DNA from: Dasypus novemcinctus | Taxonomy: Eukaryota; Chordata; Mammalia; Cingulata; Dasypodidae | DNA: 64,000 nucleotides | Assembly (NCBI RefSeq): GCF_030445035.2 | Contig: NC_080673.1 | Location: 35,336,365-35,400,364, forward strand | Direction of reading: 5' to 3' | Part shown: one piece after another, positions 35,525-49,474 of the stretch | How the letters are laid out: each line of letters opens with the position of its first letter | Position numbering within the stretch: the first letter of the stretch is position 1 | Notes under the pieces: model-generated | Database searches by the model: none | What the model saw: only the letters and a program-made list of their open reading frames with translations | Told to the model about the DNA's origin: nothing | Position numbers and translations under genes: made by a program

Positions 35525-35655
35525 GTGTACATTCATCACTTGAAGCAATATTAGAACATTTTCCTTATGCCAACAAAAAAGAAAGAAGAAAAAAACAACA
35601 AAAAACAAAAACAATTAACCAAACAAAAAGAAACTCTACCCTTGGTGGTTGCCTC
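35525..35655 (-). repeat. Second copy of the antisense L1 3'-end segment
   Basis: About 130 bases closely repeat 34,930-35,060: CATTCATCACTT ... ATTAGAACATTTTCCTTATG ... AATTAACCAAACAAAAAGAA ... CTCTACCCTTGGTGG. This is a direct repeat about 590 bp away. Confidence 0.7.
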
Positions 35656-35944
35656 CCATTGAATAGAATAAGGTCACTAAGCATCATTGTGCATATTATA
35701 TCTTCTTTTAAAATCGGGTTATCACATTGCATTTTGCAATTGTAGATGTCTACTTCCACTATTCCAGAGAGCTGCCTTTGTTAGGTGTTAGCCCTCTCAT
35801 GTTAAGCATAACATTGCCGTGATTCAAATATTTGGCACCTCGTGATGGTTTGCAGTTTGCCTGTGATCTCCTTTTGCTGCATTCCTTTTTTTCTGAGTTT
35901 GCCAATAAGGTAAGTATAATTTTGGAGTTTAAAAGACATTTTTT

Positions 35945-36362
35945 TTTTAAAGATTTATTTTTATTTATTTCTCTCCCCTTCCCCACCTCGCCCCAGTTGT
36001 CTGTTCTCTGTGTCCATTTGCTGCATGTTGTTTTTTTTGTCCACTTCTGTTGTTGTCAGCAGCACAGGAATCTGTGTTTCTTTTTGTTGTGTCATCTTGT
36101 TGATGTCAGCTCTCCGTGTGTGTGGAGCCATTCTCCGGCAGGCTGCACTTTCTTTCGCACTGGGCGGCTCTCCTTATGGGGTGCACTCCTTGCACGTGGG
36201 GCTCCCCTACGCGGGGACACCCCTGCGTGGCAGGGCAATCCTTGTGCACATCAGCACTGCGCATGGGCCAGCTCCACACGGGTCAAGGAGGCCCGGGGTT
36301 TGAACTGCGGACCTCCCATGTGGTAGGCGGACGCCCTAACCACTGTGCCAAGTCCACTTCCC
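35945..36362 (-). mobile_element. DAS SINE, antisense, with target-site duplication
   Basis: Full-length, little-diverged antisense copy ending in the head complement CCAAGTCCACTTCCC. TAAAAGACATTTTT is duplicated at 35,930-35,943 (merging with the T-run) and 36,363-36,376. Confidence 0.97.
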
Positions 36363-36619
36363 TAAAAGACATTTTTGTTCAAACAACTAAAGCGAATAAT
36401 TACCTTGTTTAATTGCACAGGACAACTTGGAAAATTATAAAAATAGTAAATTTTTTGTTATCTTAATTGTTATTCTGGAGTTGAATGAAAAGAAACGCAC
36501 ACATAGAGTACTGACCTCTAGGAGTTTACATTGCAAAGATTAGGCACTTTTCAGCATGATATACCTGTGAGGAAGTTGATACTTAAGGCAAACTCAGAAA
36601 TGACCTCTTTACAGCACTG

Positions 36620-36910
36620 AAGTATTCTCTGACCTGGTGCTTCTCAAACTGGAATCTGCTTCTCTGATCAACTCCCAGATGATGCTGGCCCTGTCAGCCC
36701 ATGGAGCCACACTTTGAAAAGCGAGGCTCTGGAACAGCACTGTCCAAGAGGATTTTCCACAATGATGAAAATGTTCTATATTTGTGCTTTCCAATATGAT
36801 AAGCACAAGACATAAGTGGCTATTGCACACTTAAAATGTGGCTAGTCAACTGAATTTTCATTTTACTTAATTTAAATTAATTTAAATATAAACAGCCCAA
36901 TGTGTCTAGG
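36620..36910 (+). repeat. hAT-type MER repeat remnants
   Basis: The first part (TGGTGCTTCTCAAACTGGAA ... CCACACTTTGAAAAGCG) resembles MER5A-type ends. The second (CACTGTCCAAGAGGATTTTC ... AATGTGGCTAGTCAACTGAA ... TTTAAATTAATTTAAAT) resembles another non-autonomous hAT element. Confidence 0.6.
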
Positions 36911-36951
36911 GATTACCTTATTGAATAGTGTAGATCTAGACTGCCTAAAAG

Positions 36952-37042
36952 CCTTCATGCAGGTGCTCAGTGGATAAGCACCAGCTTCCCACCTGTTAGG
37001 TCTTAGGTTCAATCCCTAGCCCCAGTACCTCAAAAAAAAAAA
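36952..37042 (+). mobile_element. Short tRNA-derived SINE
   Basis: About 90 bp with A-box-like TGCTCAGTGGATAAGCACC, B-box GGTTCAATCCC and a poly(A) of 11. It looks like the short, older DAS subfamily consisting of little more than the tRNA head. Confidence 0.8.
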
Positions 37043-37074
37043 GGAGTTATTGCAATATTCCTTGCAATATTCCT

Positions 37075-39310
37075 AATATTCCAAGACATCTGAGTCTGAA
37101 AAGTGAAAGAAGCTAGTTCAATAAATACTAATCATTCCCAAGGTTATATATATGAAATCTCTACAATCAGCTTTTTAAAACAGACATATCTTCTCACCTA
37201 TGGAAACAAATGGGCATTCTAAGGTAAACTAACAAACAGAAATAAATGTTTAGCTTAAGAACACATGCATCCCGAATGGGAATGATATTTTCCCTCAACA
37301 GGGCTAAAATTGGTTCTCGGGAAGCAAAATAAACCTTAGGCATTACAATAATTGGTGGCCCTCCAAAACCCAACCTTATCTGACAAAAACTTATTCCTTA
37401 GTATTTTATTTTTCTCATTAGGGAGAATTTATATTTAAGTTTTCTGTTTAGGGAGCAATAATGAAAAAAGGCTAGAAAACACTGGTCTAAGGTAAGTACC
37501 AAGGTAAACAGAACCTGAATTTGAATAAGTTAATTTATTTTACAGCTTCCTAAATCACTAACAAAATATCATAATTTAACTTCAACTATCAGAAAACCTC
37601 ATAAATGTGAGTTTTATAGAGCTAATTCTTCTAAGAAGGACTTGATTTCATTTAAAAACTTGGAGGGATTTTTCCCACCTTAGCCTTTGAAGAAATAAAA
37701 AGATAAGGTGAACAGCATTATCCACCAAAAAATAACAAAGTAGGTTGTAAGGCAACAGAAGCGTTTATCTGGGGTCTTAGAATTGCAATTCGGATAGCAT
37801 CATTTAGGTTGCAACCCAAATTGTCTCCTGTCTTGGTTCTTCCAGGAAAGGTTTTTTAAAGAAAAAGAAGATGATTGTATAAGTTGTTTGTGTTCAGGTA
37901 TTCCAAATGCCCTTCAGGTTAGATAGTTTACTGAGTTCTTTATTTTGTGGTTTGTTTATGGTGACTGGATGCCTTAGGTTTTAAAGAACACTGTTGCTTG
38001 AGGTTTCCATACTTTGGCAGTTTGTGATACCTGGCTGAGATTTGCATGAAATTAACCTCCAGAATGACTTCCAGACTCTATTTTAAACCCCTTAGCCATT
38101 GTAACTCAATGAGTATGGCTTCATTAAAATTGTCAGAGGATACAACAGCACTAAAACTGAAAGTCAATTGTAAGCTTTTGACACTTAAATGTACTTGAGA
38201 ACCCTAAGTTCAGAACTAAACTGTCAAGCAACTTACCTCCTTGCTTGAGACTTGGGCTTTGTATAACTATACTAGGAAGCTCACAATGAAAGCTAAACAC
38301 AAATAATGATATGACGCCCATGCAGAAGAACCCTAAAACTTAAATATCAATGAACTAGAATTTAAGATCAATGCAGTGCCTTGGCAAGAAGCAAGAGCTC
38401 TCATACAATACAAATGGGGGATGTTGAAATCTCCCTTCCCTCACTGTTACTGGACATGCTGTTAACATGACTTTTCTAACTGTGACTTTATGAAATGATA
38501 ATTTCATAAAGTGGAGAAAGGGGGGTCCGGGGAGTGATTCATTCTACACAGACCATAGTCACTGTTCTTAAGAAGATTTGGTAAGAAATGGTGACCTACA
38601 GATGATGGAGTGCTAGTAACTGCTTAACACCCAGGTCTCTGCAAGAAAAAAACAAAAAAAAAACCAAAAAACTGTGATTTATAGCAAGTACTAATTTCCA
38701 TAAAATACCACCACTGTGTCTGACATGATGTCACTGAATATGGGGTTTGAAAGAGATACGCGGCATAACACAATTCTAAAATAGTTCCCTCATAGTAATC
38801 AATAGACATGGTCTTACAATAACAGTGAAATTTAGTAAAATATTAAAAAGTGGTGTTTTGAATATTTATTGCCTGTTTCTAATATAATGTGTTTAATTGT
38901 AAGCTTACATAATTTGATCTTGCAAATGTTTCTTTTTAACAGTCAGCATACAGAATATTTAACAATATTTAACAATTGAGCTCCAGCATACCACTGCCTG
39001 TGGACAATAATGAGAAATAATGAGTTGAGAACTGACTTACAGTCTCATATCTGTAGGATTTATATGGCCCTGGGACATATTTTTCTCATGGAAAAGACCA
39101 GTTATGAGATTTATGGATCAGTGGTTTTATCTATCAATAAATTTATTAGGCTGACATTATAAACTAGATCCAGTGCCCTTAATTTTTTTTTATTCAAGCA
39201 GAAAAATGTTTTGTTATTTTCTATTTATTATCGTATACCTTAGCTTATTCCGTGTTTTTTTCTTTGGGCCTAAAACCCACTGTAGAGAAATAACTCCACC
39301 TTTTCTCTAT
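37075..39310. other. No gene recognised; contains a perfect hairpin
   Basis: Unique-looking sequence, slightly less AT-rich at 37,700-38,640. The inverted repeat at 38,485-38,512 is the only distinct structure. Confidence 0.5.
38485..38512. repeat. Perfect 12-bp inverted repeat (hairpin)
   Basis: ACTTTATGAAAT (38,485-38,496), loop GATA, then the exact reverse complement ATTTCATAAAGT (38,501-38,512). Confidence 0.95.
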
Positions 39311-39327
39311 ATTAAAAATCTATCACT

Positions 39328-39744
39328 GGGAAGCAGATTTGGCCCAACGGATAGGGCGTCCACTTACCACATGCAAGGTCCAAGGTTCAAACCCTGGGCC
39401 TCCTTGACCCGTGTGGAGCTGGCCCATGCGCAGTGCTGATGCGCGCAAGGAGTGCCCTGCCACGCAGGGGTCCTCCGCGTAGGAGAGCCCCACACACAAG
39501 GAGTGCGCCCCATAAGGAGAGCTGCCTGGTATGAAAAAAGTGCAGCCTGCCCAGGAATGGTGCTACACACACACAGAGCTGATGCAGCAAGATGATGCAA
39601 CAAAAAGAGACACAGATTCCGGGTGCTGCTGACAAAAATACAAGCAGACACAGAAGAACACAGAGCAAATGGACACAGAGAGCAGACAACTGTGGGGAGG
39701 GGCAAGGAAGGGGAGAGAAATAAATAAAAAATAAATCTTAAAAA
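39328..39744 (+). mobile_element. DAS SINE, sense, with target-site duplication
   Basis: It starts with the head GGAAGCAGATTTGGCCCAAC, has B box AGGTTCAAACCC and ends in AATAAATCTTAAAAAA. AAAAATCTATCA(C/T)T is repeated at 39,314-39,327 and 39,745-39,758 with one mismatch. It lies 100 bp upstream of the GAPDH retrocopy. Confidence 0.97.
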
Positions 39745-39822
39745 AAAAATCTATCATTAGTAATAGTTATATTCAAAGTACAATTGTTCTGTATGGCACA
39801 CAGCAAGAAGGCATGAAAACAT

Positions 39823-39839
39823 AATAAAACACAAGGTTG
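39823..39839. repeat. Target-site duplication, left, of the GAPDH retrocopy
   Basis: AATAAAACACAAGGTTG is repeated without mismatch at 41,125-41,141. It is A-rich at its 5' side, as expected for L1 endonuclease nicking. Confidence 0.95.
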
Positions 39840-41124
<1,285 letters not shown>

Positions 41125-41141
41125 AATAAAACACAAGGTTG
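41125..41141. repeat. Target-site duplication, right, of the GAPDH retrocopy
   Basis: This is the exact repeat of 39,823-39,839, directly after the poly(A)-derived AATAAAATAAAT tract. Confidence 0.95.
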
Positions 41142-43795
41142 ATATTGTATTTTATAGCTTATAAGTGTATATAACACATGATAAATCATGGACAATTTAT
41201 TCAGATAAATTTTCATTTAAACACAAATTATGCGCCCAAACTTTGTATTTTTGTCTCATATTTGTGAAATTCATTTTAATGGATGTTTATTCAGCATTTA
41301 GCATATGTAAGGGAAAGTATTAAATCAAATTAAAAATGAGGAATGTAGATTATTTTTTCCATTTTTAGGCAGGCAGGAAAATAAGGAAGATATTTCCATT
41401 TGTTCCAAACTTTAAGAGCCTTGACAACTAGAGGTGTTAGGTCAGGGGGGAAAAATATGTATCATCTGTCTTTCTGCTCTCCATACACCAACCACCACTA
41501 CTTTATCACCACTTAAGGAAGATTTTAATTTGTGCCATTTGATTACTAGGAATAATGGTAGAGATCCAAAGAGAAAACGTAGGAAGAATTATCTTGATTC
41601 ACGTAATAAAGGGATTATTAAAGAGTAAAAGGGAAAATAAACAGCATAGAATGGCGAGAGATAGATTTAGAGGGTTAGAAAGGGTTATTAGAGTTCTGAA
41701 GGCACTCTGGAGAGATGAAAGGGTAAAGGGGATTCTGAAGAGTTCAGGAAGTTTCCCTAGCTCTTCGGTATTTTTCAGTAAAACTTATTACTCTTGAATA
41801 CTTTTAGAATTAGATTCAGTTTTCTTTTGAATATGTCACCTCCCACCCAGGCTTTAAATGAAAAACCCAGGAAAGACAGGTAACAACAGTGGGTATGTCA
41901 CCTCTGTCCTCCCTAATTCTCTATCGCTCAAATCCATCAAACTCTAGAACTGACTGTTCATTTGAATCTTTACAATCTGTGAAAAGTTTGGTTCAAATAA
42001 TTATTATTAAAAAGGATAAGAACTTCATTACACTAAGTTGTAAAGAAAATACCTTAAATATTTCTATTCTTACGAAACTGAATTCTTAATTTTAAAAAAA
42101 ATCTTCAAAATAACCCAATCTTCTGACCTCTCTCCTATTATTCCCCATATAGAAATGGATTCAAAGTCAGCAGGGAAAAGAGTGACTAAACTGCTGACTG
42201 AATCACTCTGGAATCATGCATTTTAAAGCATAATTCAGCAATTATGTTTTGTCTTTTGACCTAGACATCTCTTTGTAACTTTTTAGCTCTGACCATCTTT
42301 TCCAAATTTCCTGCCTACCTGCAAGAGATTCCTGCAACATATTTTTCCAGTCTTTTCCATTTATTTGTTGAGCTCACAAAATTCCTGCTTAAAATATGGC
42401 ATTGGTGAAAACTATGAAGACAACAACTATTGTTCAGACTGGAAATGTCTGTGGCCAAGAATAGCAATAATTTCTCTGGTGCTATTTCTATCATCAGTAT
42501 TCTTACTCCTGGCAACTGTAGATCAGCTTTTGGAGATTTTATTGAACAAAGGAAATCTGAATTAATGAGCCAAGAAAAATGATCAAAGATTGGATGTAGT
42601 TAGAAAAAATAGGCAAAGGAATGAAATGTATTCAATGATGCTAATGCATTGCACAACTATTCTAAAGGATGTAACTTATCAACCTTTTGAATAAACAAAC
42701 ATAGGTTAAAAGTTGCTACTGTAATACCCTCTTCCAAGGATAGATTTTGACATGATCACAGTGAATTCTTACCAAAGCAGAGGGAAGGATTTTCCCTAAT
42801 CTCTAACTCTTTAGACCCAAGGCCACTCAATTGAATCTTCAGAGCCTTCTAAATACCTATTTAACTAATCCATTTATACCAGTTGTTCCAATTCTGCATG
42901 TAAAGTACACAGTGGTTGTGACTAGCACCAACCAAAAGGAAAATATTGAAAATAAAATGTAAATACAGGTAAGTGTCTATACTAGTCTACTACTTGATGT
43001 AAATCTAATACTGATATGTTCTTTAATGCCTTAGGATCTGAAAACACAGATATTTTTCAAATCTAGAAATTAGATAAGTAAGACTCAACACCAGAAAACT
43101 GCATTACCAGCTTTTAATGAGATAAGACCCTGGGCAAATAGGCCAATAAAAGATGGACATGGTTTAAAGTCCTGACATGAACCTATATTAATGATCTACC
43201 ACAGAATACAATAGAGTACACTCTAGATTCTTTGCAATACCTGCAATTGAATTGAGATATTCCAAAATGTGGTTCCTGGTGGCTATTCATATCCTGTTGA
43301 TATTTTATAGCTGGGTTGGTTGTCATAGTCAAATTGAGTAACAGTGTTTAGACATTTTAGGGTCATGGCCTAAATTGTTCTAATAAATTAAACTTACCCC
43401 AATTTCATGCCTCACTGTGGAAGCTTGACATAAGGTGTTTCAGAAAAGAGAAGTTAAAAGAATCCAGAAAAGAGAAGCTCAAAGAAACTAGATAGCATGG
43501 AATTGAATGGCATATGCAGTTATAATTCTAGAAGCTTTAAATTAAAATCCTAATCTTAGGGGTCCTCCTATTTGGAATCATTGAAACAATTTATATTCGC
43601 CACAGTTTTCTTCTCTGTTGAATGAGGAGAATGTTGTCCCCATAAACTTATCATATAAAATGATACATTAAAAATAACAGTTCCATCCTGAAATTGTGAA
43701 TATGCTAACGCTGATGCCAAGCACTTAAAGAGACTGCTAATATCACTTTCTTTTTCAAGAGTTTATGAAGTTTTCCTTGAGTGGAAATTTACCCT
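41142..43795. other. No recognised feature
   Basis: AT-rich intergenic DNA. A 66-codon frame at 42,365-42,565 encodes one hydrophobic segment but has no recognised homologue and no exon signals. Confidence 0.5.
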
Positions 43796-43797
43796 CT

Positions 43798-43975
43798 ATG
43801 GCAGTGGTTCTAACAATTCAGTCGTGTGCTTCAGAATCATCACCCAGAGAGAACTAAAAATGCAAATTCCTGAAATCTACACCCCAGAGATTCTGATTTA
43901 GTAGGTCTGGGATATTCAGCCTGTGTGATTCTGTTGCAGATGGTCCACATACTATTCTGCAAAGCTCCTCGCATT
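43798..43975 (+). repeat. MER5A (non-autonomous hAT)
   Basis: CAGTGGTTCTAACAATTCAG, CTTCAGAATCATCACCCAGA, CAGAGATTCTGATTTAGTAG and a GTCTGGGATATTCAGCC segment match MER5A in order. Confidence 0.88.
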
Positions 43976-45450
43976 GACCTGCCCCGTTGAAGAATGCATG
44001 TAACTCAGTTTCAGCACAGCTGTTGCCTCCCTAGTGTCAGGAATTAATCTGTAATGGGTGTAAGTGATTAATGTTATCAAATTGGGTATGTATTTAATAT
44101 AATATTTGATGAGTATTTGAAGAATTATGAAAAATGCATATTGGTTTCACATTTAAATAACTTTTCATCCTTATTGTCAAAAACCATACTAGTATGCGTC
44201 AAAAAATTGAGAAAAATCTAATTGATTGTGAAATATGTTTTGTTTACATAGTATTTATTTGTTCAAAGCATTTTCTCTTAAGGCTTCTGGGAAATATTAG
44301 AAAAATTATATAAAATTACATATTTTAATAAGTCATCATCTGATGATAAAGGGTTTCCCCTCATTATCAGGTGCGTGCGTAAGAGAGGCAGAGAGAATTC
44401 TTGGGTACAAACCAAGAATACACAGAGAGAATCAAATCTGAAGGCATGAAACTGCTCCCACATTATATGACATCCCCAAATATAAAATGACCATTCAGCA
44501 AATGCTGGGTGTTACAAAGTATGGCAAATATCTACTATACAACAAACCTCTACACATCAGAGAAGCAGTAAAGTTGTCCAACACTACAGTTTTCTCAAGT
44601 TTTCAGAAGCAGCACAGATATAAAATACAATATTATAAGAATTGGTGCCTAATATAGGTGCCATATATATGGAAGAGGAGGTGTTAACAAGCTAATTTAC
44701 AGGAAGAAACAATCTCTAATTATGAAAAACCATTGGCTTTGGATGTGGTTAGCCTTTTGGCTACATGGAATTATTCTGTTCTCTTTGTTATTCAACTTTA
44801 GCTAAGTTTATCTAAAATATATGTTTTCCTGAGAAGGAAAAGAAGGCAGAAACTGATAATTTGATTATAACTCCCATCAGTGGCCACTTCCTAGAGCTTA
44901 CTTTAGAGAGTTAATTTTGCACTATTAATTGTATAAAGTTTCTAAGTTGATGTACCTAACAAATGCTATATTTTATCTATTTAATATTTTATGTATCATG
45001 TAATTTTTTTACTTGGTTTGTATTAAATGCATGCTTCTTTCCTTTGGGAATTTTAGAATTTAAGAAACATGATGACCATCTTCCCTAAATCACTGCATTT
45101 ACCACTTTACAAAGTTTGTATCAGATATCATGCAAAAATGTTATCTGCAATAAGTGCTTAAAAATACATGAGTTAGACACCAGAAGATCCCAGGCTGCAA
45201 GTCTTTCTGAAAATACCAGATAATTATTCCTGTATAAGTCCCTCCTGCCACTATAATTCTTCCTTCTATCTACATGTGTCCACTTGGCACAGGGCACATA
45301 AAATGGCCTTTTGCAACCTTACATATTCCCCTGCCTTCTTACATTTCCTTTGTGTTCTTGGTGATAAAAATAAAAAAGTCATTAATTTCATTAGGTATTA
45401 ACTTGTTGATAAATGTGATTTACTTTTCTAAAAAGCAAAAACATGTGAGG
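43976..45450. other. No recognised feature
   Basis: AT-rich sequence; a small 8-bp-arm inverted repeat (44,397-44,419) is within chance expectation. Confidence 0.5.
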
Positions 45451-45454
45451 ACAG

Positions 45455-45905
45455 TTGCTAGGGGTTGAATTGTGTGTCCCTCAAAAACATGTGTAAGTCC
45501 TAACCGCCAGTCCTATGAATGTGACCTTATGGAAATAGGGTCTTTGAAGATGTTCTTAGTTAAAAGGAAGCCAAACTGGATTAGGGTGTGTCCTAATCCA
45601 ATAGGACCCCTGTCCTGGCAAGCAGGGGAAGGAGACACAAAAGTACCGAGGAGATGACCAAGTGAAGATAGAGACAAGAAGGAAAGTCATGTAGAGACAG
45701 AGATAGAGATGCATCTGCAAGCCAAGATTGAGGGCAAGCTCCAGCTAGAGGAAGCAAGGAAGGAGCCTTCAGAGGGAGCATGGCCTTGCCGATATTTTGA
45801 TTTTTAGCTTCTGGCCTCCAGAACTGTGAGGCAATACATTTCTGCTGGTTTAAACCATCCAGTCTGTGGTACTTTATTAGAACAGTCCTACCAAAGTATG
45901 ACAAC
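45455..45905 (+). mobile_element. MaLR LTR (MLT1/MST-like), sense
   Basis: It follows the LTR consensus in order: GGGTTGAATTGTGTGTCCC, CCTTATGGAAATAGGGTCTT, GGATTAGGGTGTGTCCTAAT, AGCCTTCAGAGGGAGCATGG, CTTCTGGCCTCCAGAACTGT and CAGTCTGTGGTACTTTATTA. Confidence 0.85.
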
Positions 45906-45909
45906 TGTT

Positions 45910-46915
45910 ACCTACTTTACAATCAGGTCTTTTAAAAACATATTTGAAATATCGCTTATATTTAACTTTTTAGGAGCAGATTAGTATTTTATAAATTTAG
46001 ATGTGATTTTATAATTTGATAGCCTCCAGAGAGAAATATTTTAACTCATGAAAGTTTTTAAATTATGGCAGAAAGGCTTGCTTTATATTAGAAATTCATC
46101 TTTCTCTTTCTCTCAAGGTGAGGACTTTAAGTTTGTACTTGACCTTTGGAAATATATTTTCACTGAGTACTTCAAAAGGAAATGTTGAATTCTGATTAAT
46201 TCTAATATATTTAAATATTTGAAATACTTTATAATAAGCAAAAAATAATTTTCCTATATTTTGGGAAGATTTTTATCCATAATTTAAATTTAAATGGATT
46301 TATACAAGCAAAAACCCAAGATAAAAAAAAAACCCTGTAATAATAAATGCTAATCAGTAAAATAATAAAGACCCAGGGAAAAACCTGTTATACTTGCGCA
46401 TGTGAGACCAAGAAATTTTACATTAAAACTCATGAATTACTATGGAAGGATGTTGAAATATGTGTTGAAAAGACACACTTCAAGCTTCTAGTCTTATAAA
46501 CTTGGTTTTATATTTTTCCCATTATTTTAAATTTGAAACATATTTGTTTTCTATGTTTTGCTTATTTGTTCATTTCTAACAGACTTTTCTCTCCTGCATA
46601 GAATACTAAAGACTACTTTAGATATTAATGTCTTCAGCCTGTTGCATGAAGCCAAACTTAGAATATATCATCGGACTGAAAAATGTAATTAATACAAAGG
46701 AAAGGAATTTCTAAATAAGTCAAGATTTTAGTTTAGAAGGCTTAAGTTTTCCCTGCTTATTCTACATCTGTTCATTTGTGGGGTTGGGGGCAGCATGTTT
46801 GGAGGGGAGAAACAAGTTCAATCCTCCTTCAGACATGTTAAAAATTACATGACTTGAGCTTCATTTGGTTTGCATGACTATCTAGACGTATTATTGGCGG
46901 CTCTATTTCATAACC
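45910..46915. other. No recognised feature
   Basis: AT-rich sequence without assignable elements. Confidence 0.5.
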
Positions 46916-46921
46916 CTCAAG

Positions 46922-47189
46922 TTTTTGTTTTTTTTTTAATCCACCCCCCCCCATGGCCTGCTTGCGGTCAGCTCTCTGTGTCCATTAACTGTATGCTCTT
47001 TTGTGTTTTTACTTGTCTCCCTTTCTGTTGTGTCACCTTGTTGAGTCGGCACTCCAAAGTGTTTACAGGCCCGGCAGCTCTCTGTGGCGTGAGGATGAGC
47101 CTGCCTTCACTAGGGGGCTCTAGGATGCAAACCCAGGGCCTCCCATATGGTAGACGGGAGCCCAACTGATTGAGCCACAGCCGCTTCCC
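46922..47189 (-). mobile_element. Diverged DAS-type SINE, antisense
   Basis: T-run and C-run (46,942-46,953), GCTCTCTGTGTCCATTAACT, B-box-region complement GATGCAAACCCAGGGCC and a head ending GAGCCACAGCCGCTTCCCT. The middle is shorter and different from the main subfamily, so it is an older type. Confidence 0.85.
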
Positions 47190-47755
47190 TATCCCCCGAG
47201 TTTTAATCTGATGTACACTCAGAAAAAATAAGCCAGTATATTTACAAACCAAGTAAACTTGGAAAGTTGGAAGTCTTCTAAATTCACAATAATACTTATC
47301 TTAATACTTTTTCCTCAGAATTCCTGAGCTCTCCTTTCCTTCTTTACTTCTGGTTGTGCTGGGAAAGAAATATTATCAGTCAACAATTTTTTAACTTTGG
47401 GGCATTTTTTTTTTATCAATGCTGACATGTTTGATGCTTCCTATATCCTATGTCAGAAACACTGTTGACTTAAGTCAATACGTATTTTGGGCAAAAGAAT
47501 GTATTTATTTTTCTTGAATACTCATGAATAAATTGCTCTTGAATGCTCATGAATTGTTGTTGAATAAATTCATAAATGAACAATAGTACTGAGAACAATT
47601 ACTACTGAGCATATGCAATAGGTTAAATTTCACAAATAGGCAATAGTACAAGCACAAATTATGATAAGGTATAACTGCCACTTGCAAGAAATGTAGTGAG
47701 TGTGTGTGACTGAGTCGATATGTGTGCTGTGAGACAGGAGAATGTGCTAGATTAA
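47190..47755. other. No recognised feature
   Basis: AT-rich sequence. Confidence 0.45.
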
Positions 47756-47759
47756 AGAT

Positions 47760-48295
47760 AGCTACAAATTCTTTTTCACTCTTGCTTTTGAGAAGTGAAG
47801 TCTGATTTGCCTCCAGTTGAGTCTGGGAAGGCCTTAGTGACTTCTTTGAATGATGGAGTACGTTGGCAGTAACGTTAGGAAGCTTCCGAGGCTAGCCCAT
47901 AAGATGACTTGTAGTTTCATCTCTGGCTTTCTTGAAATGCTCACTCCTGGGAGCTCACTTCTTCTGAGAACTCAGCCAACATGCAGTGAGAAGCTGAAGC
48001 CACACATAGAGGTCATTTGTAGGTGCTCTGGTAAAAAGCCCCAGCTGGGCTCCCAAGCAAAAGCCAGGGTCAACCACCAATCTTCTGAACAAGTTATCTT
48101 GGACATCTAGGCCAGTAGAACCCATAGGTGACCAGAGCCTCAGCTGACATGAGTCTGCAACTACACTAGAGACTACAAGTCAGTACTGCCCAGATGAACC
48201 CATTCAACCCACAGAATAATTAAATACCAATAAATTGTGTTTTAAGTCACTAAAATTGTGATGGTTTGTTCTCACAGCCACAGGAAAGATGGAAC
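47760..48295 (+). mobile_element. Old MaLR LTR (MLT1-type)
   Basis: It runs from an AGCTACAAATTCTTTTTCAC segment through GAAGCTGAAGCCACACATAG-like and GGTCAACCACCAATCTTCTG blocks to CAATAAATTGTGTTTTAAGT and GTTTGTTCTCACAGCCACAG. This is the layout of old MLT1 LTRs, with the polyadenylation-type AATAAATT near the end. Confidence 0.6.
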
Positions 48296-48479
48296 TAAGT
48301 AATAGTTGTCAACAAAGCAGGAAGTATATTGTGTAGTTTATGCAGGGAGAACTACACATGTAATCTCAAGCACAAATAAGATTTCAACTAGAAGAAGTAA
48401 TTAGGAAAGTCATTCCAAGCAGAGGAAAAAATAAAAAAAAGTATAAAGGAATGAAAGAATAAGACATGATATAAGTCAT

Positions 48480-48695
48480 TTAAATTCAAATCCAAACCTC
48501 TCCATTTTTCTAGTTATATGATCTTTGGTAAGTTTCTTAACTAATTTAAACTCAGGTACTTATTTATAGCATGGGATTATTATAAACATACCTACTTCAT
48601 AGATCTGTTTGGAGATAAAATGAGTTAATGCATATACTACACCAAACATAGTTCCTAGCACATGGTAAAGTTGGTTACTATCAGGTAGATATAGC
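48480..48695 (+). repeat. MIR (MIRb-like)
   Basis: GATCTTTGGTAAGTTTCTTA, the TTATAGCATGGGATTATTAT segment, GATAAAATGAGTTAATGCAT and TTCCTAGCACATGGTAAAG match MIR 3' sequence. Confidence 0.88.
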
Positions 48696-48899
48696 CATAC
48701 TTTCACATATGCATTCCAAGCTCAAGTGTTATATGCTAGTTAAAGAATATTTAGTTACTTCTCAAGGGTCAGGGTATGTTACATTCTTTAGTTTTTGTAA
48801 GCAAGTGTTTATAAAGGTAATTTTATTCCCTCAATGTTAGCTCACCATTAGGAAGCAGCCACCTAGTGGTTACTTACTCTCCCTGTATTAGAATACATT

Positions 48900-49235
48900 G
48901 AATTATGTTACAGTAGCAGATAAAGAGGGAAATCCTAGTAGCTAAACACAGCAAATGTTTATTTTTAAAAATCGCTGTCCAGCCTGAGTTTGCAGTGGGT
49001 TCTGCTCCACCATGGTATAAAGAGATTTACATCGTTAAAAGCACCACCATCTTATAGCTACATGATCTGGAGCACAAGTTCTCCTTGTTTGCTGAGACAG
49101 CAGGGAAAGGACACTGGAGGATCATACCAGGGTCTCATCTAGTAGTAACACGTACTCTCATCTCATTTAATTGGCCAGAACCAGTCACATGGTCCTCCCT
49201 AACCAGTGGTTGGGGAAGGGAACCAAGCCAATATA
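48900..49235 (-). repeat. Ancient LTR/MER-class repeat (same family as at 53.2 and 62.4 kb)
   Basis: GTAGCTAAACACAGCAAATG ... TTGGCCAGAACCAGTCACAT ... GGTCCTCCCTAACCAG shares its layout with 53,225-53,600 and 62,430-62,760. Family name not assigned. Confidence 0.45.
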
Positions 49236-49474
49236 GATAGACAAATGGAATATTTGGTTTTACTGACTTCCAGACTCACAGACTTGGATTGCAGTCAGTG
49301 TAATATTAATAATAATGAACAGACCTCACTTTAAGACTGTCATGGAACATTCAAGTTACATTTTAGTAAGTGTGCATGTACATGAATTTGATGAAAATAT
49401 AGAAACTAAAATAATGAAAGTAATAGGGCAAAGATGACCAAGAATAACAATATTAATATTAATAAAAATAAAAA

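Noticed and set aside
36952-37042. tRNA gene suggested by A-box and B-box motifs
   Set aside because: No cloverleaf can be closed, it ends in poly(A), and it resembles the head of a tRNA-derived SINE.
42365-42565. 66-codon ORF with a membrane-like hydrophobic stretch
   Set aside because: A single chance hydrophobic run in AT-rich DNA. No exon signals, no homologue recognised.
44397-44419. 8-bp-arm inverted repeat ATTCTTGG/CCAAGAAT
   Set aside because: Arms this short are expected by chance many times in 64 kb.
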